Shown here: positions 17,583 through 25,564 of the stretch, piece after piece
How positions within the stretch are numbered: the first letter of the stretch is position 1
Layout: each line of letters starts with the position of its first letter
Source of the DNA: Ectothiorhodospiraceae bacterium
GTDB lineage: Bacteria > Pseudomonadota > Gammaproteobacteria > Nitrococcales > Aquisalimonadaceae
DNA: 53,459 nt
Reading direction: 5' to 3'
NCBI GenBank assembly: GCA_007117515.1
Contig: SKGQ01000022.1
Coordinates: forward strand, 1-53,459
Made by a program: the position numbers and the translations under genes
Notes under the pieces: model-generated
Seen by the model: only the letters and a program-made list of their open reading frames with translations
What the model was told of the DNA's origin: nothing
Database searches by the model: none

Positions 17583-18632
17583 TTACGCCACGGTGATGGA
17601 CGTATCGGCGTAGACATCCTGAATGGCATTCAGCAGTTCGACGCCTTCGCGCATCGGGCGCTGGAACGCCTTGCGGCCGGAGATCAAACCAATGCCGCCG
17701 GCGCGCTTGTTGATTACCGCGGTGCGCACGGCCTGCTGCAGATCGTTTTCACCGGAACCACCGCCGGAGTTGATCAATCCAGCGCGACCCATCAGGCAAT
17801 TGGCCACCTGATAGCGCACCAGGTCAACCGGGTGGTCGGTGGTGAGGTCGGAGTAGACCTTCTTGTGGGTCTTGCCGAAGCCGATGGCATTATAGCCGCC
17901 ATTGTTCTCGGCCATTTTCTGCTTGACGATATCGGCATTCAGCGTCGCCGCAATGTGGTTCGCCTGGCCGGTAAGGTCAGCCGATACATGGTAATCGACG
18001 CCGTCCTTCTTGAACGCATTGTTCCGCAGATAGGCCCACAATACCGTCACCATCCCCAGTTCGTGGGCATGGGCGAAGGCTTCGCTGACTTCCTGAATCT
18101 GCCGGCGGGAGTCCTCGGAGCCGAAGTAGATCGTGGCGCCCACGGCGACCGCACCCATGTCGAAGGCCTGATCCACCGAAGCGAACATGGTCTGGTCGTA
18201 CATTTCCGGGTAGGTCAGCAACTCGTTGTGGTTGAGCTTGAGCAGGAACGGGATGCGATGGGCGTAAGTCCGGGACACGGAATGCAGCACGCCCAGCGTG
18301 GACGCGACCATGTTGCAGCCACCCTCGATCGCCAGCTTGCAGATGTTGGCCGGATCGAAGTAGGCCGGATTCGGGCCGAACGAGGCGGCGCCGGAATGCT
18401 CGATGCCCTGGTCCACCGGTAGTATCGACATGTAGCCGGTGCCACCCAGGCGGCCGGTGTTGAAGATCGTCTGCAGGTTGCGCAGCACGGCCGGCTTCAG
18501 ATCCTTCTGCGCGACCACGCGCTCGATGTAATCCGGACCCGGCAGTTGAATCTGATCACTGGTAATGCCCGTGCAGCGATGGCCAAGCAGGGTGTCTGCC
18601 TCTGCCCCCAGCAGCTTCTGAATGTCGGTCAT
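17583..18632 (-). CDS. fbaB: Class I fructose-bisphosphate aldolase (FbaB/DhnA type)
   Basis: 349 aa. Cleaves fructose 1,6-bisphosphate to DHAP and glyceraldehyde 3-phosphate by a Schiff-base mechanism. Nearly colinear with E. coli FbaB: it starts [20 protein letters not shown] and contains [57 protein letters not shown] and [14 protein letters not shown] (likely region of the Schiff-base Lys), then [18 protein letters not shown] 18632 is chosen because GGGGGAG lies 7-8 nt upstream and it matches the E. coli start; the frame to 18749 is a basic, unrelated extension. Monocistronic, divergent from the DUF1631 gene across about 350 bp in which I see no further gene. Confidence 0.97.
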   Translation of the reverse strand: MTDIQKLLGAEADTLLGHRCTGITSDQIQLPGPDYIERVVAQKDLKPAVLRNLQTIFNTGRLGGTGYMSILPVDQGIEHSGAASFGPNPAYFDPANICKLAIEGGCNMVASTLGVLHSVSRTYAHRIPFLLKLNHNELLTYPEMYDQTMFASVDQAFDMGAVAVGATIYFGSEDSRRQIQEVSEAFAHAHELGMVTVLWAYLRNNAFKKDGVDYHVSADLTGQANHIAATLNADIVKQKMAENNGGYNAIGFGKTHKKVYSDLTTDHPVDLVRYQVANCLMGRAGLINSGGGSGENDLQQAVRTAVINKRAGGIGLISGRKAFQRPMREGVELLNAIQDVYADTSITVA

Positions 18633-18985
18633 TCTGGTTAACTCCCCCGAAACGTTGCGTAAACCTCGGCCATGACGGCGCCGTCGTTTCTTGTCATGTT
18701 CGTGACCCGCGCAATCATGAAGTGTTGTTTCAGTGCGGCTGTCAGGCATGCGGCCCGCTTCAGTTTTTCCGCAAAGGGCCGAATTATAGGGAAGCCGGAC
18801 CGGAAGCGCACGGGTTGACGGTCGACAACTGTCGAAAAAGTCGCATTCCCGGCACTGAAATCAGGAATATCCGATACTTTGGTTATAGTTTCCGGTAGAT
18901 TTGAAGGCATCTGGTCGCGGTGAACTGACCACGGCAACCGACTGACGACACTGCCTGGCTGGATGTCTGCGGAAGCGACCGCGCT

Positions 18986-21190
18986 GTGGAACGATGGATG
19001 AGCAATAGTCCCGACAACCAGACGAGCGGTTCGCGTGGCCGGCTCGACGGAGCGAAGGTTCTGGGACGTTCCCAGCGCACGGCGGAGCGTCGTCTGCTGG
19101 AATTGCTGCGCTCCGTGCTGGATTCCGCCGACACGCAATTGATGGCGCGGGTTGAATCCAGCGAGGACTTCGAGCTCTATACCGCACATCATCACCTTGC
19201 CACCGAACTGCGCCGCAAGCGCTTCACCATCGAGCAGCGGGTGATCGGTGCCTTGCACGATGCCATCCAGCAGCTGCGTGACAACGGTGCCGGCGCTACA
19301 CCGCACTCACCAGATCTGGCCTCCCTGAGTCTCGTGGCCAGCGATACGCTGGAGCGCGATCTTGCCCTAGAGGCCATCGTAGGCCGTGCCCGTCAGGCCA
19401 ACAAGCAGTCCCTTGGTTTCCTTTGTCAGCGTCTGGGCCATGTGGCCGCAGTCGACACGGTCGATGGCGGCAGTAATCCGGTGGATCCACGGCAACTGAC
19501 GGAGATGCTCAAGCGGGCGCTGGAGGATATCGAAGCTGAAATGCCGGCCTGGCTGGCGTTCTTCAGCCTGTTCGAGGAACGCCTCAGTCCGCAGCTCCCG
19601 GATTTCTATCGGGAACTGAATCGGCTGCTGGCTGATGCCGGCGCGAGCCTGCCGGAACCCGGTCGCTCCACGCCCAGACCGGCACCATCGGCATCGTCAC
19701 CCGAGGGCGGTTCGTCGACTTCCGCCGTCGCAGACTCGGCCGGCGAGGCCGGACAGCGCCTGGTCCAGGCGCTGGATGCCCTGATTCGCTCCGTGAGCGG
19801 CGAGAGCACGGTCACGGCGGCGCCCGGGACCGGCGGCGGTCCGCTGCCACGGGACCTGCTAGCGCAATTTGATGACGAGCAGGGCGATGAGCCCGGGCTT
19901 CCCGCCAGCATGCAGGATGTTGTTGCAGTGTTGTCCACGCTGCAGAACGCGCCCCGCGAGGCGGATAACGATGCTTCGGTTTACCTCCCGCCGGCGGTCA
20001 TCCGGCGGCAGGTCCGTGAAGGGCTGGTAGCCGGTTCCGGCGGCGAACGCATGGATCCGGCCCATTCCTGTGCCATCGAGATTGTCAGTCTGGTGTTCGA
20101 ATCCGTGCTCGAGCATCCGGACCTGCCCGACCGCATGAAGTCATCCATCGCCAGGCTGCAGATTCCCGTAGTGAAGGTCGCGCTGCTGGACCCCGCGTTG
20201 TTCAGCGAGCGATCACACCCGGCGCGGCGGCTGATCAACGAAATGACCCATGCAGCCGTGAGCTGGTCGCCGGCAGCCGCACCGGAGCAGGAATCCGACC
20301 CCTTGCTGCAGTGCATTGATGATGTGGTTGCGCAGATCCGGCGCGATTTCCGCAACGAGCTGGACGCCTTTCGTGACGCGCTGAAAACCTTCGAGGAGTT
20401 CCGCGCCAACGAGTTGCAGCGCGTGCGGCAGGTGGAGGCGCGGACCCGGGCGGTGGCCGAGGGCAAGGCACGGCTCAGCGAGGCGCAGGATCGTGCCGCC
20501 CGCGAGATTCGCGAGCGTTGCGCCGGCCTGCATGTGCCGCCTGCGGTGCAGGCGATACTCGAAGGACCATGGATGCGGGTCCTGTCCATGACCCTGCTGC
20601 GCGAGGGTGGCGAGAGTGATACCTGGCGGCGCTACCTGAGAACTGTCGAACGGCTGCTGGATACCGTGCAGTTCAGCAGCGATCACGAAGAGCGGCGCGA
20701 TCTGGTGTTGAAGATTCCGGGCGTCCTGAAGGAGCTCCGCGCCGGAGCCAATGGCATCATGTTCGATAGTTCGCGCATGACCGAATTGCTGGAGGCTCTC
20801 GAAGCAGCCCACATCGACGCCCTGACGCGGCCGCTGAGTGATGCACCCCCGTCGGAGGAGCAACCGGGGCCGTGCGCGGCGGAACCAGAGCCACCGAGCG
20901 CGGAGCTGGAAGCGTATCTCGTTGCAGTCGACGCCTTGCCGGTGGACTGTTGGCTGGAGTGGCGGCCGGAAGGTCATGACCCGGTGCGTTGCCGGCTGGC
21001 CGCCCGATTCTCCGGCGGGGCCTGGCTGGTCCTGGTGAACCGCGCCGGCTTCCGACTGGCGGAGTTGCCACGTCGGGCGATGGCCGAGGAACTGGCCGGC
21101 GGTCGCCTGCGTCAACTCGATGATGGAGCGCTGTTCGACAAGGCCCTAGGCCAGGTCGTAACGGAACTGCGGAAGCGGGCGAGCGCCTAG
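18986..21190 (+). CDS. DUF1631 family protein
   Basis: 734 aa cytosolic protein without signal peptide or membrane helix. It matches the DUF1631 layout: an N-terminal helical part (LLELLRSVLDSADTQLMARV), a low-complexity Pro/Ser linker near residues 225-255, a long helical middle (ALLDPALFSERSHPARRLINEM) and a C-terminal beta domain (VDCWLEWRPEGHDPVRCRLA then LVNRAGFRLAELP). The C-terminal domain resembles PilZ-like folds seen in DUF1631 proteins, but I see no RxxxR c-di-GMP motif, so binding is doubtful. Start is uncertain: GTG 18986 has GGAAG upstream, ATG 18998 removes four residues. Some database entries call such proteins 'thymidine phosphorylase', which nothing here supports. Function unknown. 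Confidence 0.8.
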   Translation: MERWMSNSPDNQTSGSRGRLDGAKVLGRSQRTAERRLLELLRSVLDSADTQLMARVESSEDFELYTAHHHLATELRRKRFTIEQRVIGALHDAIQQLRDNGAGATPHSPDLASLSLVASDTLERDLALEAIVGRARQANKQSLGFLCQRLGHVAAVDTVDGGSNPVDPRQLTEMLKRALEDIEAEMPAWLAFFSLFEERLSPQLPDFYRELNRLLADAGASLPEPGRSTPRPAPSASSPEGGSSTSAVADSAGEAGQRLVQALDALIRSVSGESTVTAAPGTGGGPLPRDLLAQFDDEQGDEPGLPASMQDVVAVLSTLQNAPREADNDASVYLPPAVIRRQVREGLVAGSGGERMDPAHSCAIEIVSLVFESVLEHPDLPDRMKSSIARLQIPVVKVALLDPALFSERSHPARRLINEMTHAAVSWSPAAAPEQESDPLLQCIDDVVAQIRRDFRNELDAFRDALKTFEEFRANELQRVRQVEARTRAVAEGKARLSEAQDRAAREIRERCAGLHVPPAVQAILEGPWMRVLSMTLLREGGESDTWRRYLRTVERLLDTVQFSSDHEERRDLVLKIPGVLKELRAGANGIMFDSSRMTELLEALEAAHIDALTRPLSDAPPSEEQPGPCAAEPEPPSAELEAYLVAVDALPVDCWLEWRPEGHDPVRCRLAARFSGGAWLVLVNRAGFRLAELPRRAMAEELAGGRLRQLDDGALFDKALGQVVTELRKRASA

Positions 21191-21214
21191 GGAAACACTA
21201 AAGGAGTCGCTGCG

Positions 21215-22000
21215 TTGCTGGCCAACCTCCGGCGTCTGGTTCGGATTCCCATTCTGTTTCTGCATGTCATCCTCGGGGTTGTCGTGATCCCCGGCTGTGT
21301 TGCCATTGATCGTCTGCTGCGACGGCCGCTGCACGGCGGACTGGGCCGTCGGGCCCAGGCCTTCTGGTGTCGCAGCATCTGCTGGTTGCTTGGCATACGC
21401 ATCCGTCACGCCGGAGAGAAAATAGCCGATCCACCGGTGCTGCTGGCCGCGAATCATGTCTCCTGGCTCGACATCCTGGTGATTCTGGCGGACTACCCGG
21501 TGAGCTTTCTCAGCAAGGAAGAGGTGCGCCGCTGGCCCGGTATCGGCTTTGTCGCGACCTGCCTGGGTACGCTGTATGTACAGCGCGGCAATCCCCGGGC
21601 GGCGCCGAAAGTGGTGGCCGATATGGGCGAGCGACTGCGCCTTCCCGATCGCGTGGCCTTCTTTCCCGAGGGCACCACGACCCGGGGCACGGACCTGCTG
21701 CCGCTGAAGCATCGACTGTTTCAGGCCGCGATTGATGCCGAAGTACCGGTGCAGCCCCTTCTGCTGCGCTATCTGAACCCGGACGGCAGCGTCAACGGCC
21801 GGGCGCCCTTCGTTGATAACCAGCACCTCATTGCCCAGGTCATCCGGCTCGCCGGTGAACCGCTGGTGGAGGTGCGACTGATCGCGGGGGCGCCACTGAC
21901 CAGCGCCGGGCATGATCGCGCCAGCCTGCGCGACGCGGTGGAACGTCACCTGCGTGACATGTTGTTGTCACAAAACGGTCACAAGGTTTCTATTCAATGA
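21215..22000 (+). CDS. Lysophospholipid acyltransferase (PlsC-type)
   Basis: 261 aa membrane-associated 1-acyl-sn-glycerol-3-phosphate acyltransferase-like protein. It has an N-terminal hydrophobic helix (IPILFLHVILGVVVIPGCVA), the HX4D catalytic motif in NHVSWLD, a second motif around YVQRGNPRAA and the FPEGTTTRG substrate-binding motif. These define the PlsC superfamily; a short 261-aa form could act on phosphatidic acid or on ornithine lipids (OlsA-like). TTG 21215 is supported by AAGGAG eight bases upstream. It begins 24 bp after the DUF1631 stop, so co-transcription is likely. Its last codons contain the Pho box for phoB. Confidence 0.85.
   Translation: MLANLRRLVRIPILFLHVILGVVVIPGCVAIDRLLRRPLHGGLGRRAQAFWCRSICWLLGIRIRHAGEKIADPPVLLAANHVSWLDILVILADYPVSFLSKEEVRRWPGIGFVATCLGTLYVQRGNPRAAPKVVADMGERLRLPDRVAFFPEGTTTRGTDLLPLKHRLFQAAIDAEVPVQPLLLRYLNPDGSVNGRAPFVDNQHLIAQVIRLAGEPLVEVRLIAGAPLTSAGHDRASLRDAVERHLRDMLLSQNGHKVSIQ
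21964..21998 (+). promoter_or_regulatory. Pho box and promoter upstream of phoB
   Basis: Two PhoB half-sites, TTGTCAC and CGGTCAC, have their TCAC cores at 21968 and 21979, exactly 11 bp apart and joined by an A-rich linker (AAAA) as in the E. coli consensus. A TATTCAAT -10-like stretch follows at 21991-21998. The sites lie inside the 3' end of the acyltransferase gene, 50 bp before the phoB start, and imply autoregulation. Confidence 0.8.
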
Positions 22001-22032
22001 CGCCGAACCAGTGAGCAGGGAGCTGTATCGGC

Positions 22033-22719
22033 ATGACCGTCAAGATCCTGATCGTCGAAGACGAGGCCCCCATCCGCGAAATGGTGGTCATGGCGCTGAG
22101 CGCCGCCGGCTATGAAGTGCACGAGGCGGAGTCCGGCGAAGAGGGGTTTGCCCTGCTGAACGAGCACGTGCCGGATCTGATCCTGCTCGACTGGATGTTG
22201 CCCGGCATGAGCGGCATCGACTTTTCGCGGCGGATCAAGAAGGACCCGCTGTGCAGCGAGATTCCCATCATCATGCTCACCGCCCGCGGCGAGGAAGAGG
22301 ACAAGGTGCGCGGGCTCGAGTCCGGCGCCGATGACTTCGTGACCAAGCCGTTCTCGCCGCGGGAACTGACCGCGCGGATCAAGGCGGTGCTGCGCCGGGC
22401 CTCGCCGATGAGTGCCGAGGAAGTGGTGGAGGTGGACGGTCTGCGGCTCGACCCGGTGAGTCACCGGGTCAGCGTCGACGAGTCTGCGGTGGATATGGGC
22501 CCCACTGAATTCCGCCTGCTGCATTTCTTCATGACTCATCCGGAACGCGTCTATACCCGCGGTCAGTTACTGGATAACGTGTGGGGCATGAACGTGTATG
22601 TGGAGGAACGGACCGTTGACGTACATATTCGCCGCCTGCGCAAGTCCATCGCCCGAACCGGACATGATCGTCTGGTGCAGACGGTGCGCGGTGCCGGCTA
22701 CCGTTTTTCCGTCAAGTAA
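22033..22719 (+). CDS. phoB: Phosphate regulon response regulator PhoB
   Basis: 228 aa OmpR-class regulator. Receiver domain with acidic pocket near the N-terminus ([10 protein letters not shown]), phospho-acceptor Asp53 in [13 protein letters not shown], Thr in [10 protein letters not shown] and Lys in [11 protein letters not shown]. The C-terminal winged helix ([20 protein letters not shown], then [14 protein letters not shown]) binds Pho boxes, three of which are found in this window. phoR follows after 25 bp. Confidence 0.97.
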   Translation: MTVKILIVEDEAPIREMVVMALSAAGYEVHEAESGEEGFALLNEHVPDLILLDWMLPGMSGIDFSRRIKKDPLCSEIPIIMLTARGEEEDKVRGLESGADDFVTKPFSPRELTARIKAVLRRASPMSAEEVVEVDGLRLDPVSHRVSVDESAVDMGPTEFRLLHFFMTHPERVYTRGQLLDNVWGMNVYVEERTVDVHIRRLRKSIARTGHDRLVQTVRGAGYRFSVK

Positions 22720-22744
22720 TGAACGGCCACTGCCCGGCTGAGTC

Positions 22745-24190
22745 ATGCGCCTGCTCCCGCGACGCGCCGCCCCAGGCGTGAAACCTCCTTTCGCAGGCCG
22801 GTCTCCCTGGCCTGCCGTTTTCCTGCGGCTGCTACTGGTTACGACAGTCTCTGCGGGCTTCGGCTTTCTGCTTGGTCACGTGGTGCTGGGCCTGTTCCTG
22901 GGTACCGCCGCCTACCTGGCCTGGAATATCCACAATCAGGTGCAGCTGGAGCGCTGGCTGCGACAGGGGCGCACGCTGGAGCCACCGGATTCCAGGGGTC
23001 TCTGGGGAGATATCTTCAACGGCATTCATCGTCTGCAGCGACGCCAGCGTGGCCGTCGGCGCAAGCTGGCGAAGCTCCTGCAGGGCATCCGTGAAAGCAT
23101 CAATGCCATGCCCGATGCCGCTGTCATCCTGCGCGAGAACGGCGAAATCCAGTGGTGGAACGAGCCGGCCCGGGACATGCTGGGCCTGCGCTGGCCGCAG
23201 GATGAGGGCCAGCGCATTGCCAATCTGTTCCGGCACCCGGAGTTTGCTGTCTTCGTGCGTCGCGAGGCAGCGGAAGCGGCGTCTCTTACCGTGCCGTCTC
23301 CGGTGGACGAGGACATGATCCTCGAAATCCGCCTGATCCCCTATGCCGAGAACCAGCGCTTGATGCTGGCCCGGGATATCACGCGCCTGCATCGGCTGGA
23401 GCGCATGCGACGGGATTTCGTGGCCAATATCTCCCACGAGCTGCGCACACCGCTGACGGTGATCCAGGGTGTCTCCGAAAGCCTGGGCGATCGACTTGGT
23501 GACAGTGACGCGCAGGCCCAGCGCGCCCTGGAATTGATTCATCAGCAATCGCTGCGCATGGATCGGCTGGTCGAGGACCTGCTGATGCTGTCCCGACTGG
23601 AAACCGAGGAGAAACCGGTGGAAATGACGCCGGTGAACATGCCGCAGCTGCTGCGGCTGCTCGGCGAAGAGGCGCGCACCCTGAGCGGCGATCGCGAGCA
23701 CCAGATCATGCTGGACGTGGATCCAGGGCTGTGGATCCGCGGAGAGGAATCGGAGCTGCGCAGCGCGCTGTCGAATCTGGTGTTCAATGCGGTCAAGTAC
23801 ACGCAGCCGGGTGGCAGCATTCATGTGCTCTGGCAACGGCGCGGCAACCGGGCTTATTTCCGGGTCAAGGACAATGGCCCCGGGATTCCGGCACAGCACC
23901 TGTCACGTCTGACCGAACGTTTCTACCGGGTCGACGCCGGTCGCTCCTCCCGCACCGGCGGTACCGGCCTGGGGCTCGCCATCGTCAAGCATGTGCTCGG
24001 TCGTTACGGCACCCGACTCCAGATCCGTTCGGAAGCAGGGCAGGGAAGCCGCTTCAGCATCACGTTTCCGGAAAGAATTACACTACCGGAAGTGTTCAGT
24101 GATTCAGGTTTCAGTGATGAAGGTAGAAGTGATTCAGGTTTCAGTGTTCAGTTTTCAGACAAGGAAAAAGATCAAACAAACGCTGGTTGA
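22745..24190 (+). CDS. phoR: Phosphate regulon sensor histidine kinase PhoR
   Basis: 481 aa. One to two N-terminal membrane helices (FLRLLLVTTVSAGFGFLLGH, LGLFLGTAAYLAW), a PAS domain (SINAMPDAAVILRENGEIQW), then the kinase core: H box FVANISHELRTPLTVIQG with His231, N box NLVFNAVKYT, G boxes VKDNGPGIP and GTGLGLAIVKHVLGRYG. It senses PstSCAB-PhoU status and phosphorylates PhoB. The last 25 or so residues are not family sequence: they come from a repeat element read in frame (SDSGFS twice, 30 bp apart), so the original stop was probably lost or moved. Confidence 0.96.
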   Translation: MRLLPRRAAPGVKPPFAGRSPWPAVFLRLLLVTTVSAGFGFLLGHVVLGLFLGTAAYLAWNIHNQVQLERWLRQGRTLEPPDSRGLWGDIFNGIHRLQRRQRGRRRKLAKLLQGIRESINAMPDAAVILRENGEIQWWNEPARDMLGLRWPQDEGQRIANLFRHPEFAVFVRREAAEAASLTVPSPVDEDMILEIRLIPYAENQRLMLARDITRLHRLERMRRDFVANISHELRTPLTVIQGVSESLGDRLGDSDAQAQRALELIHQQSLRMDRLVEDLLMLSRLETEEKPVEMTPVNMPQLLRLLGEEARTLSGDREHQIMLDVDPGLWIRGEESELRSALSNLVFNAVKYTQPGGSIHVLWQRRGNRAYFRVKDNGPGIPAQHLSRLTERFYRVDAGRSSRTGGTGLGLAIVKHVLGRYGTRLQIRSEAGQGSRFSITFPERITLPEVFSDSGFSDEGRSDSGFSVQFSDKEKDQTNAG

Positions 24191-24262
24191 TACCGCTGAA
24201 TTTGGCGCGACTTCCGTGTCTCGGTGACCACCGAGGCCGCCCTGTCTGAACACTGAAAACTG
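24098..24262 (+). repeat. CAGTGTTCAG-type repeat cluster spanning the phoR 3' end
   Basis: A 19-bp direct repeat, AGTGATTCAGGTTTCAGTG, occurs at 24098-24116 and 24128-24146 (30-bp offset, in frame inside phoR). CAGTGTTCAG and CAGTTTTCAG units follow, and the complementary arrangement (TGTCTGAACACTGAAAACTG) appears at 24243-24262. The AT-richer composition contrasts with the flanks. Similar short-unit repeats are common in gammaproteobacterial spacers; function unknown. Confidence 0.65.
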
Positions 24263-24279
24263 CTTGTCTGAAACCTCTT

Positions 24280-24306
24280 CATGAAGCCGCTTGAAGCGGC
24301 TTCATG
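24280..24306 (+). terminator. Perfect hairpin between phoR and pstS
   Basis: CATGAAGCCGC and GCGGCTTCATG form an 11-bp perfect stem with a TTGAA loop, just before the pstS Pho boxes. There is no T tract, so it could be a weak phoBR terminator or an insulating structure. Confidence 0.45.
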
Positions 24307-24309
24307 AGG

Positions 24310-24354
24310 TCGTCACTCCCCCTTCACAGTCCTGTCACACTTGCTCCCCATACT
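24310..24354 (+). promoter_or_regulatory. Triple Pho box and promoter of pstS
   Basis: Three half-sites, TCGTCAC, CCTTCAC and CTGTCAC, have TCAC cores at 24313, 24324 and 24335, exactly 11 bp apart. CATACT (24349-24354) follows 10 bp after the last site, the standard PhoB activation geometry in which the Pho box replaces the -35. Confidence 0.85.
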
Positions 24355-24426
24355 CCGAATCGTTCTCGGGCTCTCACCGGGAAAGCGCAGCTCAACGATT
24401 GCGAACGCGTAAAACGGAGTATTCCA

Positions 24427-25410
24427 ATGATCAAGCATTCCCTGGCCGGCCTGATTACGGCCGCGACGATGTCCGCCTTCAGCTTGACCGCCATGGCCGA
24501 ACAGCAGACGCAGGTCGACCCTGATCTGCCGACCTACGAAGGTACCTCGGGCGTGTCCGGCAACCTGACCTCCATCGGGTCCGATACGCTGAACAACCTG
24601 ATGACCCTCTGGGCCGAGGAATTCAACAGCTTCTACCCGAACGTCAACGTCCAGATACAGGGTGCCGGCACCGGCACCGCGCCGCCGGCCCTGGCTGAGG
24701 GTACCTCCCAGTTCGGCCCGATGAGCCGCACCATGCGCAGCAGCGAAGAAGCGGAGTTCGAAGGTGCCCACGGCTATCCGGCCACCCCGGTGCGTGTGGC
24801 CATCGATACCATCGCCGTGTTCGTGAACCGCGATAACCCGATCGAAGGCATGACCATCCCCCAGGTGGATGCGGTGTTCTCCTCCACTCGTCGCTGTGGT
24901 GCCGCCGAAGACATCACCCGCTGGGGGCAACTCGGTCTGGATGGCAGCTGGGCCAATCGTGACATCACGATCTACTCGCGTAACGCCGTGTCCGGTACCT
25001 ACGGCTTCTTCCGCCAGAACGCGCTCTGCGACGGCGATTTCAAGGACTCCATCAACGAGCAGCCGGGTTCCGCCTCGGTGGTCCAGGGCGTGACCGAGTC
25101 GCTGAACGGCATCGGCTACTCCGGTATCGGTTATGAAACCTCGGGTGTCCGTGCGATCCCGCTGGCCCACGACGAGGACAGCGTGATGGCCGAAGCCAAT
25201 GCGGAAAACGCTGCCTCGGGTGATTATCCGCTGGCCCGTTTCCTGTACGTCTACGTCAACAAGAACCCGGAGCGTCACCTCGAGCCGCGCGTTGGCGAGT
25301 TCCTGAAGCTGGTGCTCTCCAGGCAGGGTCAGGAAGTGACCGTGCGTGACGGCTTCATCCCGCTGCCGGCCGCCGTTGCGGCGCAGGAGCGCGAGAACCT
25401 GGGACTCTGA
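24427..25410 (+). CDS. pstS: Phosphate ABC transporter substrate-binding protein PstS
   Basis: 327 aa periplasmic phosphate-binding protein. ATG 24427 has CGGAG seven bases upstream and yields a Sec signal peptide ending SLTAMA before EQQTQ; the longer frame from 24304 overlaps the Pho boxes. Binding-site segments characteristic of PstS are visible: SIGSDTLNNLM, TSQFGPMSRTM, and YSRNAVSGTYGFFRQNAL. It delivers phosphate to PstCA. A strong terminator follows, so pstS is probably produced in excess over the membrane components. Confidence 0.96.
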   Translation: MIKHSLAGLITAATMSAFSLTAMAEQQTQVDPDLPTYEGTSGVSGNLTSIGSDTLNNLMTLWAEEFNSFYPNVNVQIQGAGTGTAPPALAEGTSQFGPMSRTMRSSEEAEFEGAHGYPATPVRVAIDTIAVFVNRDNPIEGMTIPQVDAVFSSTRRCGAAEDITRWGQLGLDGSWANRDITIYSRNAVSGTYGFFRQNALCDGDFKDSINEQPGSASVVQGVTESLNGIGYSGIGYETSGVRAIPLAHDEDSVMAEANAENAASGDYPLARFLYVYVNKNPERHLEPRVGEFLKLVLSRQGQEVTVRDGFIPLPAAVAAQERENLGL

Positions 25411-25431
25411 ACCGGTCCCTGGAAAGCTCTC

Positions 25432-25458
25432 AAGGCCCCGCCCCGGCGGGGCCTTTTT
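25432..25458 (+). terminator. Rho-independent terminator after pstS
   Basis: AAGGCCCCG (25432-25440) pairs with CGGGGCCTT (25447-25455) around a 6-nt loop and is followed by T residues to 25458. It separates pstS from pstC, which has its own Pho promoter. Confidence 0.9.
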
Positions 25459-25471
25459 GTCTCCGGAGTGC

Positions 25472-25526
25472 CGTCATCGTTTTGTCATATTCCGGTCACG
25501 GGACTGTCATTCAGCGTCCGTAGCAT
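25472..25526 (+). promoter_or_regulatory. Quadruple Pho box and promoter of pstC
   Basis: Four half-sites, CGTCAT, TTGTCAT, CGGTCAC and CTGTCAT, have cores at 25474, 25485, 25496 and 25507, all exactly 11 bp apart. TAGCAT (25521-25526) follows 10 bp after the last one as a -10. It is the longest Pho-box array in the window and implies strong PhoB control of pstCAB separate from pstS. Confidence 0.88.
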
Positions 25527-25564
25527 CCGCCGTAATTGCCATTCACTGATCGTGAGATTGCCGC

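Noticed and set aside
18633-18749. N-terminal extension of FbaB to 18749
   Set aside because: The extension is basic and low-complexity and does not match E. coli FbaB, whereas ATG 18632 has a good RBS and aligns with the known start.
24098-24262. Possible CRISPR-like direct repeats
   Set aside because: Only two 19-bp copies 30 bp apart, with inverted partners and no cas genes; fits a dispersed palindromic repeat better.
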